DNA from: JBOGCH01 sp051656645
GTDB lineage: Bacteria; Bacteroidota; Bacteroidia; Bacteroidales; Marinifilaceae
NCBI GenBank assembly: GCA_051656645.1
Contig: JBOGCH010000015.1
Coordinates: forward strand, 1-64,000
Direction of reading: 5' to 3'
DNA: 64,000 bases
The translations under genes and the position numbers were made by a program. Of the stretch, positions 26,278 to 35,801 are shown in pieces. Position 1 is the stretch's first letter. The number at the start of each line of letters is the position of its first letter. Under the pieces are notes generated by a model that had not been told where the DNA came from, did no database searches, and saw only the letters and a program-made list of their open reading frames with translations.

Positions 26278-28974
26278 ATGAAAAATAAATACTTATTATT
26301 ACTACTTTGTCTTATAGGTAGTTTTGGCGCATGTACACATGATGATGATTTAAAGTATGACAATTATTTTGAACCAATAACTGCAGATACACTTTGGTTT
26401 GGTCCCCAAGCGGCAACACAAACACTTGCGCTTAAAGCTTTGGGTGCAGTCGAGATTATCCATCAAACAGAGCAGGATTGGTGTTTTTCTGAGATTTCAG
26501 GTACTGGTACGGGACAAACTGTTATAGTGACATGTGAGGAGCATATAGGTGTGCGTCCCCGTGTTCAGAATGTGCGTTTACGTTCCGGTCAACTTGAGCA
26601 AACGCTGGTTGTATGCCAATATGGGATAGAACCTGTACTCAGAATACTTAATGATAAATGGACTCTTGGATTAGATAGCGTATTTGTATCGGTACCAATT
26701 ATAACAACCATTGACGACTATGAAGTACGTACAACAGCACCTTGGATTCATTATCATGGAGTATCTAGTAATGGAGCAGTAGATACGCTTAAGTTTGGGT
26801 TATCTGCTACGGATGATGCGAAGCGTAATGGCATAGTTGAATTATTTTGGAATGAGGTAATAGGAACAATCTCATTTACACAAGTAACTACGGATACGAT
26901 TTATAAGCCAGGAAATACTGATAATCTTCAATCAAAAGTTAAGATTATAAGTGGCGAAACATCCCATCCAGGAAAATTTGGCCAGTTTATAAATACTTAC
27001 GATGGATACCTCAATACTTTTTATGATGCCGATATTATTCCTGCTGGCCAAAATGTTGCAATGAGTTGGAACTTTAAAGAGGCTACGAACCTTGATTATA
27101 TGGAGATTACTCCATTTGAGTGGAGAATGTCGAAGCTCTCTATTTGGGTGAAGAAGGAGAATGAAGATAGTTTCGTAAAATATGATGATTATGATTTTAA
27201 AGGAAGTAAGCAACCGGCGACTATCAGTTTTTCTCAGCTTTATGATAAAGTAAAAGCGGTACAGGTAAGGATAAATGTATCTACCGAAGAGTGTTGGCTT
27301 TCATGTAGGGAAGTGGAGTTCTTTGCAAAGAAACAGGATTTATCGCATATCTTTATGGATGAAATATGCTCAACATTAGTTGAGGGTGTTGCTTATGCTG
27401 ATATTATGAAAATTGAGAACGATTTTTATAAAAATATCGCACATTGTTTATACGTTGGAAGTTACGACAAAGAGTTTAGGGTTCAAGAATTTCCTGCATA
27501 TATTAACGCAAATATTCAACGTAGCTCTCATTTCACCGAGTATGCTTGGGGATTTCTTGACAATGCTACAGGTATATATGCAAAGCAAGGAGAGACTGTT
27601 GTAATAATGATGGAGGATAATTTTGGACAAGAAATTAAGGCTGCAATTGTAGATTGGGATGATATTGCTAATGACCATTATGGATTTACAAAGGTAAGAC
27701 CGGATATGACTTCATTTACTTTGCGTAACGGATTGAATACCTTTACGGCAAATTCAGATGGATTAATATACATTCTTTACCATGTAGATAACTTAAATGG
27801 AAAGAAACCTGTTAAATTGCATATTGCCTCAAACGATGTGAATGGCTATTTCGATGCTGCTAAGCATACAAATTCTATTTGGAATAACCTTCTATCCAAA
27901 ATAAGCTATGATTATATTGATGTAAAAGGAAAATCAGCGCACTTATTATATGCGAAGAGTGCATTTAAACAATATTGTCCAGATAATATTTTGGAATTAA
28001 CGCATACGTACGATTCGATTGTAAATATGGAGAAACGTATGAGTGGTTTATATAAATATAGAAGGGATTTTCCGAACAGAATTTTATTTAGAGTAATGTA
28101 TACTCCAGGCCACTATATGTATGCTTTTAATTACCAGACGGCATACTTACACAGTGAAGGGATTACACCAACGTTAATGTCTCCTGAACTTGCGGAAGGA
28201 CAGTGGGGACTTGCTCATGAGGTAGGGCATATTTTCCAAGGACGCGGTATTACATGGACAGGAATGACAGAGGTTAGCAACAATATTTTTTCACTCTATG
28301 TGCAAAACTCGTTTAATAAAGAATCAAGATTAATAAAAGAGAAGAGATATGAGGAAGCCCATACATATATTGCAGTTGCCGATGTTCCATTTATGTATAA
28401 TGACATTGTTTTCTCGCAAGTAGTACCTTTCTGGCAGTTGTGGTTGTATTTTGCAAAATGTGCGAATTACACTGATATTTATCCTGATATATATGAAAAA
28501 CTTCGTACCATGTCTACGCAACCAATATCGCTCCAGTTAAATTTTGCAGAACTTTGTTGTGAGTTGACAAAAATAGACCTAAGCGATTTCTTTGAGTTTT
28601 ATGGCTTCTTTAAACCAATTGAAAAACGTGCGGATAACTCATCATACTCAATTAAGGATTGGCAAATTGAGGATGCTAAAAATAGAATAGCAGCAATGAA
28701 TCTAAACGCAAGTTGTCCGGCAATTCAGTATATTACTGAGAATAACATAGACATGTTCAAGAATAGAAAAGCTGTTGAGGTAGGGACAGCAGTGTTATTG
28801 GGTAACACGCTAACAATGTCTAACTACCGTAATGTAGTGGCTTATGAGGTTTATGACAGCAATAAGCTAATACAAATAGCAACATCGGATAAGTTTGATT
28901 TAGTATCCATAGGAGAGTCAGTAGTTGTAAAAGCTGTAAGTGCAGATGGAGTGAAAGTGAATGTGACATTTTAA
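26278..28974 (+). CDS. M60-family (enhancin-like) zinc metallopeptidase lipoprotein with BACON-like and discoidin-like domains
   Basis: 898-residue lipoprotein (LIGSFGAC, C19; then THDDDL, an acidic surface-export context). Residues about 40-220 hold two BACON-like beta domains (QTLALKALGAVEII, LRSGQLEQTLVVCQYG). About 230-360 resemble an F5/8C (discoidin/CBM32) sugar-binding fold (SGETSHPGKFGQFINTYDG, LDYMEITPFEW). The M60 catalytic region follows: HEVGH (H647, E648, H651) and the third ligand Glu in GMTEVSNN (E665), giving HExxH-x13-E. M60 enzymes cut mucins and other O-glycoproteins, so this operon plausibly targets host glycoprotein. It is last in the operon and is followed by a terminator. 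Confidence 0.9.
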   Translation: MKNKYLLLLLCLIGSFGACTHDDDLKYDNYFEPITADTLWFGPQAATQTLALKALGAVEIIHQTEQDWCFSEISGTGTGQTVIVTCEEHIGVRPRVQNVRLRSGQLEQTLVVCQYGIEPVLRILNDKWTLGLDSVFVSVPIITTIDDYEVRTTAPWIHYHGVSSNGAVDTLKFGLSATDDAKRNGIVELFWNEVIGTISFTQVTTDTIYKPGNTDNLQSKVKIISGETSHPGKFGQFINTYDGYLNTFYDADIIPAGQNVAMSWNFKEATNLDYMEITPFEWRMSKLSIWVKKENEDSFVKYDDYDFKGSKQPATISFSQLYDKVKAVQVRINVSTEECWLSCREVEFFAKKQDLSHIFMDEICSTLVEGVAYADIMKIENDFYKNIAHCLYVGSYDKEFRVQEFPAYINANIQRSSHFTEYAWGFLDNATGIYAKQGETVVIMMEDNFGQEIKAAIVDWDDIANDHYGFTKVRPDMTSFTLRNGLNTFTANSDGLIYILYHVDNLNGKKPVKLHIASNDVNGYFDAAKHTNSIWNNLLSKISYDYIDVKGKSAHLLYAKSAFKQYCPDNILELTHTYDSIVNMEKRMSGLYKYRRDFPNRILFRVMYTPGHYMYAFNYQTAYLHSEGITPTLMSPELAEGQWGLAHEVGHIFQGRGITWTGMTEVSNNIFSLYVQNSFNKESRLIKEKRYEEAHTYIAVADVPFMYNDIVFSQVVPFWQLWLYFAKCANYTDIYPDIYEKLRTMSTQPISLQLNFAELCCELTKIDLSDFFEFYGFFKPIEKRADNSSYSIKDWQIEDAKNRIAAMNLNASCPAIQYITENNIDMFKNRKAVEVGTAVLLGNTLTMSNYRNVVAYEVYDSNKLIQIATSDKFDLVSIGESVVVKAVSADGVKVNVTF

Positions 28975-28998
28975 TAAATACTGTTTTTAATATAACCG

Positions 28999-29040
28999 AC
29001 TGAGGATGATATTATTTTTAATATTATCCTCAGTTTGTTA
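28999..29040 (+). terminator. intrinsic terminator of SusC/D operon 2
   Basis: ACTGAGGATGATATT (28999-29013) pairs with AATATTATCCTCAGT (29020-29034) with one wobble, then TTTG and a T-rich stretch. Confidence 0.8.
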
Positions 29041-29084
29041 TATAGTGCGAGAGGTATTCCATTTCTTAATATCACTTTTTTAGC

Positions 29085-29092
29085 TATTTTTG
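29085..29092 (+). promoter_or_regulatory. Bacteroidota -7 box of purD
   Basis: TATTTTTG matches TAnnTTTG. TTTC lies 19 nt upstream, one base off the TTTG -33 box. The leader to ATG 29134 would be about 35 nt. No purine riboswitch is visible. Confidence 0.65.
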
Positions 29093-29133
29093 TACTATAA
29101 TTATGTATATCAATAACTATAAGCGACATAGAA

Positions 29134-30414
29134 ATGAAAGTACTACTATTAGGAAGCGGAGGACGCGAGCATGCGTTAGCATGGAAAATAACGCAGAGTG
29201 AGAAACTGGAGAAATTATTTGTTGCTCCGGGTAACGCGGGAACTGCTCAAGTGGCGGAGAATGTAAACATTGGGGTTAATGACTTTGAGGCTTTAGGGCA
29301 ATTTATTCTTGATAACGGTATTTCACTTTTAGTTGTAGGTCCTGAGGATCCGCTTGTAAATGGAGTACGTGATTATTTTGAAACAAATGAGCAATTTGCA
29401 CATTTAATGATTGTAGGTCCTGGAAAAGCTGGTGCTATTCTTGAGGGAAGTAAGGATTTTGCAAAGGAATTTATGTTCCGTCACAACATTCCAACTGCCG
29501 GTTATATGACGGTTTCACCTGCCAACTTACAGGAGGGTAAAGCTTTCCTTGAAACGTTGCAGCCTCCATACGTGTTAAAAGCAGACGGATTGGCAGCTGG
29601 TAAAGGGGTTCTTATCCTTGACTCTTTGGATGAGGCTAAGAGTGAATTAGAAGCTATGCTTAGCGGAAAATTTGGTGCTGCAAGTAGCCGCGTTGTTATT
29701 GAGGAGTATTTACATGGAATAGAGATATCGGTATTTGCAATTACCGATGGAGAAAACTATAAAATTCTAGGCTCGGCAAAGGATTATAAGCGTATCGGCG
29801 AGGGCGATACAGGTTTAAATACTGGAGGAATGGGTGCTGTGTCGCCAGTTCCATTTGCAGACGAAACGTTTAACAAGCGTGTAGAGGATGAAATTGTGCG
29901 TCCTACTATTGATGGATTCAAAAAAGACGGAATTAAGTACAACGGATTTGTATTTTTTGGATTAATGAACGATAACGGAATTCCAAAAGTAATAGAATAC
30001 AATGTAAGAATGGGTGATCCTGAAACAGAAGTTGTAATACCTCGTTTAACAAGTGATATCCTTGATCTTTTTGTAGCTACTGCAACAAAGCGCTTATCGG
30101 AGATAGAAATAGAACTGGAAAACCAATATTGTACTACAGTTATGATGGTTGCAGGAGGATATCCTGAGGATTATCGTAAAGGCGATGTAATGACCGGATT
30201 TGATGAGGTTGAAGGAAGTATTGCATTTCACGCCGGAACAGCACTTAAGGATGGAGAAGTAGTTACAAATGGCGGACGCGTATTGGCAATGAGTTCATTT
30301 GGAAAAACAATCCAAGAGGCTTTAAACAAATCCTACGCTAACGTGGACAAGATTAAGTATGAAGGTAAATATTTCCGTCGCGATATTGGCCAGGATTTAT
30401 TGAAGTATACTTAG
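29134..30414 (+). CDS. purD: phosphoribosylamine-glycine ligase
   Basis: 426-residue ATP-grasp enzyme that makes glycinamide ribonucleotide from phosphoribosylamine, glycine and ATP, the second step of purine synthesis in the cytoplasm. The N-terminal MKVLLLGSGGREHALAWK is diagnostic. The ATP-grasp part shows PPYVLKADGLAAGKGVLIL, GLNTGGMGAVSPVPF and EYNVRMGDPETEVV. Length matches the family. The gene has its own promoter-like box, and a membrane protein gene follows 13 bp later. purN is also in the window at 40093-40671 but on the other strand and in another unit. Confidence 0.97.
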   Translation: MKVLLLGSGGREHALAWKITQSEKLEKLFVAPGNAGTAQVAENVNIGVNDFEALGQFILDNGISLLVVGPEDPLVNGVRDYFETNEQFAHLMIVGPGKAGAILEGSKDFAKEFMFRHNIPTAGYMTVSPANLQEGKAFLETLQPPYVLKADGLAAGKGVLILDSLDEAKSELEAMLSGKFGAASSRVVIEEYLHGIEISVFAITDGENYKILGSAKDYKRIGEGDTGLNTGGMGAVSPVPFADETFNKRVEDEIVRPTIDGFKKDGIKYNGFVFFGLMNDNGIPKVIEYNVRMGDPETEVVIPRLTSDILDLFVATATKRLSEIEIELENQYCTTVMMVAGGYPEDYRKGDVMTGFDEVEGSIAFHAGTALKDGEVVTNGGRVLAMSSFGKTIQEALNKSYANVDKIKYEGKYFRRDIGQDLLKYT

Positions 30415-30427
30415 TAAAAAAAATATT

Positions 30428-31381
30428 ATGCGTAAGTTCCTACACTCTAAAGATGTTTACATGCTTGTTGTGCTGTTATTGACTGCCGCAACTGTGTCTA
30501 TTATTCATATTTACCGCGAAATTGCTTTAGATGAGTTATTTTTCGGCGTAGTAACTTACCAAATACCTTATAACGCACTTTTTGCGTCTTTATGTTGGTA
30601 CATGGGAATGCTGTTGCTTTTTGCTGTTAACGAACACACTAAGTTGCTTGAACAGCGTTCCACGTTACCGGCAACCATTTATTTTTTTCTTACCTTAGCC
30701 ACCTTCTGGCATGTCCCTTCCATACGTATAACCTTTGCAGCTATGCTCGCAATGTTTGGAATGAGCCGACTAATGCGCTCGTACGATGAAGGTACCGGGA
30801 ATAACACCCTCTTTGACACAGGAGCGCTTTTTACATCCGCTATTATCTTGGTGCCTGAATTTATTCTGTTGTGGCTGTTGGGCCTGCTAAGCACTATCTT
30901 CTACGGCAAGCAGGTGGGGCGTGGTATAATTGCCTATTTAATAGGGGTAGCAACAATATTAGGAATAGCAGAAGGAATATTTTATATAGCTTACGGAGCT
31001 CCGGAGTTGGTGCGTAGTACTGTGTATTCTCTTAATCCCGAATATCATTGGTTATTTGACTATGCAGCAGCGGGCTGGACCGTGATAGGAATTACACTAT
31101 TTCTGTTACTGATTGCTCTTGTAAAATTATGGGGCTCTCCGCGAAGCTATACAATCCCACTACGTAAGGCAAAGGATACATTACAGTTATCGTTGTTGTT
31201 TTCTATTATCTCTGCAGTACTATTTCCAGATTTTTGGCAAAGTGGCATAGTTTATTGGTTAGCCACATCCTTGGCACTGCTGTATAGCAACTTCATTATT
31301 CACTCCAAGAAGGATTGGATAAACACCATCTATTTTCTTCTAATATTGGTTGCAAGCGGTATCTGGTTTGCAGTTCGTTAG
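30428..31381 (+). CDS. uncharacterised polytopic membrane protein
   Basis: 317 residues with about nine to ten hydrophobic segments and short loops (VYMLVVLLLTAATVSIIHIY, MGMLLLFAVNE, TIYFFLTLATFW, FILLWLLGLLSTIFYG). It resembles Bacteroidota-specific integral membrane proteins of the DUF6427 kind, but I am not certain of the family. No catalytic motif is visible. It is only 13 bp after purD and so is probably co-transcribed; the meaning of that pairing is unknown. Confidence 0.75.
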   Translation: MRKFLHSKDVYMLVVLLLTAATVSIIHIYREIALDELFFGVVTYQIPYNALFASLCWYMGMLLLFAVNEHTKLLEQRSTLPATIYFFLTLATFWHVPSIRITFAAMLAMFGMSRLMRSYDEGTGNNTLFDTGALFTSAIILVPEFILLWLLGLLSTIFYGKQVGRGIIAYLIGVATILGIAEGIFYIAYGAPELVRSTVYSLNPEYHWLFDYAAAGWTVIGITLFLLLIALVKLWGSPRSYTIPLRKAKDTLQLSLLFSIISAVLFPDFWQSGIVYWLATSLALLYSNFIIHSKKDWINTIYFLLILVASGIWFAVR

Positions 31382-31456
31382 AAATCAGTAACATTATATA
31401 TGTTTATTACTCTTTATTTTGTAAGTGGATATGTTGTATTATCCGCTAATATCCCG

Positions 31457-31464
31457 TATCTTTG
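31457..31464 (+). promoter_or_regulatory. Bacteroidota -7 box of the FNT channel gene
   Basis: TATCTTTG matches TAnnTTTG, with a TTG 20 nt upstream. The leader to ATG 31490 is about 20 nt. Confidence 0.7.
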
Positions 31465-31489
31465 CGCCCGTTTGTAAAAAACTGACGTA

Positions 31490-32311
31490 ATGAGAACACC
31501 TAAAGAAATAGTAGCTTACGCTAACAAAGCGGCGCTAGAAAAAGAAAAGTACAGCTTAAAGAAAGGACTTACATTAAGCTTTATGGCCGGAGCCTACATA
31601 TCAATGGGAGGTTTACTCTCTGTATTGATGGGATATGGTTTTCCTGGTATTGCAGCTGAGAATCCGGGTATTATAAAACTTTTTATGGGAGCAGCCTTCC
31701 CCATCGGATTAATTATGATAGTATTGGCAGGCGGTGAACTATTTACCGGCAACTGTGCGTATTTTATTCCCAATATCATGAATGGACGTCAAGCATGGAA
31801 AGTTGCATTCCGCAATTGGGCCATGGTATGGAGTGGCAACTTTATAGGTGCGCTATTCTTTGCGGTATTTATGGTTTACTTAACAGGAATTTCTCACTAT
31901 GAGCCATGGAAGGAAGGCTTTATGAGCATAGCTATTGCTAAGACATCAAATCCCTTTGTAGTAACATTTTTAAAAGGAATAGGTGCAAACTGGCTAGTAT
32001 GTTTAGCTATGTGGTTAGGTATGTCGGCAAAGGATACAGTTGGGAAAATATTTGGTATTTGGGGACCTGTAATGACATTTGTCGCTATCGGATTTGAGCA
32101 TAGCATTGCTAATATGTTCTTTATTCCATTGGCAATGTTTGAAGGAGCCTCAATAACAATTACCGATCTATTTATTAAGAATTTAATCCCTGCAACTCTA
32201 GGTAACATTGTGGGTGGCGCGGTATTTATTGGGATGCTGTATTGGTATGTCTATGATAGTAAAGAGAAGTCGACCGAAACTGTTAAAGTTGCAGAAAAGG
32301 AACTTGTCTAG
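31490..32311 (+). CDS. formate/nitrite transporter (FNT) family channel
   Basis: 273-residue inner-membrane protein with six helices and the FNT signature features: AGAYISMGGLLSVLMGY, GGELFTGNCAYFIPN, KGIGANWLVCLAMWLGMSAKD and FEHSIANMFFIP with the conserved pore His. It forms a pentameric channel for small monovalent anions such as formate, nitrite, acetate or lactate. In a fermentative gut bacterium formate export or nitrite uptake is most likely, but sequence alone does not separate focA from nirC. It is monocistronic, with its own promoter box and terminator. Confidence 0.93.
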   Translation: MRTPKEIVAYANKAALEKEKYSLKKGLTLSFMAGAYISMGGLLSVLMGYGFPGIAAENPGIIKLFMGAAFPIGLIMIVLAGGELFTGNCAYFIPNIMNGRQAWKVAFRNWAMVWSGNFIGALFFAVFMVYLTGISHYEPWKEGFMSIAIAKTSNPFVVTFLKGIGANWLVCLAMWLGMSAKDTVGKIFGIWGPVMTFVAIGFEHSIANMFFIPLAMFEGASITITDLFIKNLIPATLGNIVGGAVFIGMLYWYVYDSKEKSTETVKVAEKELV

Positions 32312-32346
32312 GTCAACCAATCAAATATTAAGTGATATTAGTCATA

Positions 32347-32382
32347 AAAGCCTGCTAACAATTAAATGTTAGCAGGCTTTTC
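32347..32382. terminator. terminator between convergent FNT and pyrC genes
   Basis: AAAGCCTGCTAACA (32347-32360) pairs perfectly with TGTTAGCAGGCTTT (32367-32380). It is flanked by AA and TTTT, so it can work in both directions. Confidence 0.88.
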
Positions 32383-32386
32383 TTAT

Positions 32387-33721
32387 CTATCGTTTAAAGC
32401 GTAATAACTCACCACGAGCGGTGTCGTTAAACTCTCCACGGTCATATATCTTACGGCCATTTACAAAGGTGTTAATTACTTTATATTGTAACTCTTGTCC
32501 TTCTAGTGGCGACCAACCGCAACGGTAAAGGATATTGTCCTTAGTCACAGTCCATGGTTCATTAGCCACTAGTACAATGTCCGCTTTGTAACCCGGGCGT
32601 ATAAAACCGCGATCCTCAATCTCAAACAACTCAGCTGGGCCGTGGGCCATTTTGTCTACAACATTCTCAATAGTTGTCTCTCCTCTATGTGCTAACTCAA
32701 GCATTACTAGGAGTGAGTGTTGCACCATAGGACCTCCGCTGGCAGAGTGAGTATATGGACCTTCCTTTTCTCGTAGTAAATGTGGTGCATGGTCTGTTGC
32801 TACAACAAAAATGGTATCGTCGTTAATGGCTTGTACCAATGCTTCTCTGTCTGCTTCGGTTTTAATTGCAGGGTTCCATTTCACCAAATTGCCTTTCGTT
32901 GCGTAAGCGCTGTCGTTAAACCATAAATGATGTACGCATACTTCGCCGGTTACACGTCTTTCGGCGCGCGGACCTTGATCTAGTAAAGGTAACTCATCTG
33001 CAGTTGATAAATGCAAAATATGTAGTTTGGTTCCATGTTTGCGAGCCAATGCTGCGGCTGTTGCCGAGCTTTTATAGCAAGCTTCTCTGCTACGGATAAG
33101 CGGATGTGCTGAAGGTGGAATATTATCGCCATACTCCTCCTTAAATTTTGCCATGTTGGCATTAATAGTAGGCGTATCCTCACAGTGTGTTGCAATAAGT
33201 ATTGGGCTCTCCGCAAATAAACGCTCAAGTGCCTCTTCGCGGTCCACAAGCATGTTCCCGGTGGACGATCCCATAAATACTTTAACACCACATGTTGTTA
33301 AAGGGTCAACGCGTTTAATCTCATCAATATTATCGACAGTTGCTCCCATAAAGAAGGAGTAATTAACAACACTGTTGGCTGCCGCAATAGCTTGCTTGTC
33401 TAGTAAATTAGCAATGGTTGTTGTGGCCGGATTTACGTTTGGCATGTCCATGAAGGAGGTTACACCACCTGCTGCTGCTGCGTGGCTACCTTCTGCAATA
33501 TCACCTTTATGAGTAAGTCCCGGTTCGCGAAAATGAACCTGATCATCAATAGCTCCCGGTAACACTAACATTCCTGCCGCGTCAATTACCTCCGCACCCT
33601 CTGTATCCGCATTGTTAACCACGGCTTCAATCCTGTCTCCATTAATAATCACGTCGGCCATATAGCGACGTCCTTCATTTACAATAGTTCCGTTCTTTAT
33701 AACTTTTCTCATAGTTGCCAT
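32387..33721 (-). CDS. pyrC: dihydroorotase-type amidohydrolase
   Basis: 444-residue metal-dependent amidohydrolase, most like class I dihydroorotase, which cyclises carbamoyl aspartate in pyrimidine synthesis. Visible elements are PGAIDDQVHFREPG (metal and substrate site, residues 55-68), CGVKVFMGSSTGNML, the metal His in ATHCEDT and HILHLST, and the catalytic Asp in VATDHAPH. The first His of the usual HxH pair is Gln here (Q61-V-H63); this may be a lineage trait or indicate an altered metal centre. It is the last of three genes (murF, glycosyltransferase, this gene) with a 2-bp gap upstream. Start may also be the fourth codon. Confidence 0.88.
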   Translation of the reverse strand: MATMRKVIKNGTIVNEGRRYMADVIINGDRIEAVVNNADTEGAEVIDAAGMLVLPGAIDDQVHFREPGLTHKGDIAEGSHAAAAGGVTSFMDMPNVNPATTTIANLLDKQAIAAANSVVNYSFFMGATVDNIDEIKRVDPLTTCGVKVFMGSSTGNMLVDREEALERLFAESPILIATHCEDTPTINANMAKFKEEYGDNIPPSAHPLIRSREACYKSSATAAALARKHGTKLHILHLSTADELPLLDQGPRAERRVTGEVCVHHLWFNDSAYATKGNLVKWNPAIKTEADREALVQAINDDTIFVVATDHAPHLLREKEGPYTHSASGGPMVQHSLLVMLELAHRGETTIENVVDKMAHGPAELFEIEDRGFIRPGYKADIVLVANEPWTVTKDNILYRCGWSPLEGQELQYKVINTFVNGRKIYDRGEFNDTARGELLRFKR

Positions 33722-33723
33722 TG

Positions 33724-34449
33724 TTATTTTATTCGTCCAAAAATGGAACGCATCTTCATGGTAATAACTCCAAAAACAGCCTCGGTAAATATACCTCCGC
33801 TCATTTTAGATGTTCCTAGTGTACGATCCGTAAATATTATTGGTACTTCAATAATCTTAAATTTCTTTACCCATGTGGTAAATTTCATCTCTATCTGGAA
33901 GGCATATCCTTTAAAACGGATATTGTCCAAATCAATTGCCTCAAGTACTTTACGCGTATAGCATATAAAACCGGCAGTGGCATCGTGAATAGGCATGCCT
34001 GTCACCATGCGCACATATTTCGATGCGAAATAGGACATAAGCACGCGTCCCATAGGCCAATTCACCACGTTTACACCCGTAACATAGCGAGATCCAACTG
34101 CCATGTCTGCACCTTCCTCAGCGCATGCTTTCCATAACCTTACTAAATCGTCGGGGTTATGAGAGAAGTCGGCATCCATCTCAAAAATATAATTATATCC
34201 GTGCTCCAATCCCCATTTGAAACCTGCAATGTAGGCTGTTCCCAGTCCTAATTTTCCTTTGCGCTCCAACATGTGTAATTGCGAAAACTCTTTTTGTAGT
34301 CCTCTCACAATGTTAGCGGTACCATCTGGCGAGTTATCCTCAATAACAAGAATGTCAAATTGAGGCTGCAAGGAGAACACATAGCGTATAATCCGCTCAA
34401 TGTTCTCTTTTTCATTATAGGTTGGTATCAGTACTAATCTGTCGTTCAC
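33724..34449 (-). CDS. polyprenol-phosphate glycosyltransferase (dolichol-phosphate mannosyltransferase-like, GT2)
   Basis: 241-residue GT-A fold enzyme without the membrane extension. Motifs are LVLIPTYNEKENIERII at the N-terminus, VIEDNSPDGTANIV, and the DxD-like metal site FEMDADFSHNPDD with VGSRYVTG after it. It transfers a sugar (mannose in characterised relatives) from a nucleotide sugar to a polyprenyl phosphate at the inner face of the membrane. The product feeds protein or envelope glycosylation; Bacteroidota use such donors for O-glycosylation. It lies between murF (23 bp) and pyrC (2 bp). Confidence 0.88.
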   Translation of the reverse strand: MNDRLVLIPTYNEKENIERIIRYVFSLQPQFDILVIEDNSPDGTANIVRGLQKEFSQLHMLERKGKLGLGTAYIAGFKWGLEHGYNYIFEMDADFSHNPDDLVRLWKACAEEGADMAVGSRYVTGVNVVNWPMGRVLMSYFASKYVRMVTGMPIHDATAGFICYTRKVLEAIDLDNIRFKGYAFQIEMKFTTWVKKFKIIEVPIIFTDRTLGTSKMSGGIFTEAVFGVITMKMRSIFGRIK

Positions 34450-34472
34450 CTTATCTTGTTTTTTATGTTGTA

Positions 34473-35750
34473 TTATAATAATTCAATAACTTGTTCCAAG
34501 CGGTTGCCTCTTGAACCTTTTATCAATACAGAAGCGCCCTGTATTGTATTTTCTTTAAGCCACTCGGCCAACTCCTCTGTTCTTGAAAACCATTGGCACC
34601 CTTCCGGAAGTTCAATCCCTGTAAATGATGCACCGACAAACAAAACCATCTCAACATTGCTATCGCCGGCTAAATGTACCAGCTTTTCATGCTCATCTCT
34701 ACTGTTCTCACCAAGCTCGCGCATTTCTCCAAGTATCATGATTTTGTGCTCCAACATCATATCCCTGAAGTTGCTTACAGCAACCTGCATACTGCTTGGA
34801 TTGGCATTGTAGGCATCCACAATAAGCAAATTATGCTCCGTACGCTTAAGTTGCGAACGCATATTTGATGGGGCATAATTCTCAATGGCATTCTTTATAT
34901 GTAAATCGTCAACGCCAAAATAGTGTCCCATAGCCACTGCTGCCATAGCATTTGCAAAATTATAACCTCCTATAAGTTGCGTTTTAATGTATAAATGGCC
35001 CTTAGGAGTATTGTAGTCAAAAACTAACGGTGCTTGTTGTTTTAATTCACCGCGGGCTTCGCTTCCTTTTGTGCCGTAACTCATGGTGCGTGGCGTGTGT
35101 ATGCTTTGCGTTAACAACTCATCATCACTATTAACAAAAAGTGCGCCGTTTTTGGCCTCTATCCAACGATAAAGCTCACATTTTGTGGTAATTATATTTT
35201 CGTAGCTTCCAAATCCCTCCAAATGAGCACGCCCTATATTGGTTATTAATCCAAAATCCGGATCGGCAATGCGACAAAGTTCTTCAATCTCTCCCGGATG
35301 ATTGGCTCCCATCTCAATAATAGCTATCTGAGTGGATGCATCCATACGTAGCAAAGTTAATGGAACACCAATGTGGTTGTTTAAATTCCCGATTGTTGCC
35401 AAGCAATTATATTTTGTACCCAAAACGGCATGGCATAACTCTTTAGTGGTTGTTTTTCCGTTTGTACCCGTAATGGCAATTACGGGAATGGAGAACTGTT
35501 GTCTGTGATAGGCTGCAAATTGTTGTAAGAAACGTAATCCATCCTCAACAACAATGTAACGGCTGTCTACGGCCAACTCAGCACGATCGACAACAACAAA
35601 CGTTGCTCCTTGTTCCAAGGCATCGGCAGCAAATAAGTTTCCGTCAAATGAAGCGCCTTTTAATGCAATAAACAAATCGCCCGGTTTAATATCACGTGTA
35701 TCAGTTGTTACACGTAATCCTTTAAGTTGAGAGTATAGAGTTTCAGTCAT
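34473..35750 (-). CDS. murF: UDP-N-acetylmuramoyl-tripeptide-D-alanyl-D-alanine ligase
   Basis: 425-residue Mur ligase that adds D-Ala-D-Ala to the peptidoglycan precursor in the cytoplasm. The N-terminal substrate domain shows TDTRDIKPGDLFIALKGASF, the ATP loop is GTNGKTTT (residues 95-102), and MGANHPGEIEEL, TNIGRAHLEGFGS and VDAYNANPSSM are typical of MurF. It stands alone, away from a division and cell-wall cluster, at the head of a three-gene minus-strand unit. A TATATTTG box on the minus strand (35802-35809) is its likely promoter. Confidence 0.95.
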   Translation of the reverse strand: MTETLYSQLKGLRVTTDTRDIKPGDLFIALKGASFDGNLFAADALEQGATFVVVDRAELAVDSRYIVVEDGLRFLQQFAAYHRQQFSIPVIAITGTNGKTTTKELCHAVLGTKYNCLATIGNLNNHIGVPLTLLRMDASTQIAIIEMGANHPGEIEELCRIADPDFGLITNIGRAHLEGFGSYENIITTKCELYRWIEAKNGALFVNSDDELLTQSIHTPRTMSYGTKGSEARGELKQQAPLVFDYNTPKGHLYIKTQLIGGYNFANAMAAVAMGHYFGVDDLHIKNAIENYAPSNMRSQLKRTEHNLLIVDAYNANPSSMQVAVSNFRDMMLEHKIMILGEMRELGENSRDEHEKLVHLAGDSNVEMVLFVGASFTGIELPEGCQWFSRTEELAEWLKENTIQGASVLIKGSRGNRLEQVIELL

Positions 35751-35801
35751 ACAAATATCAGTTAATTACCTTGTTTATGGATTACAAATCCAAACATAGA
35801 A

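Noticed and set aside
18868..28974. The second SusC/D operon as an assembly duplication of the first
   Set aside because: The proteins are clearly diverged along their whole length and the end genes differ.
34456..34812. 118-codon open frame antisense to murF
   Set aside because: It is a shadow of the murF reading frame; no homology-like motif or promoter.
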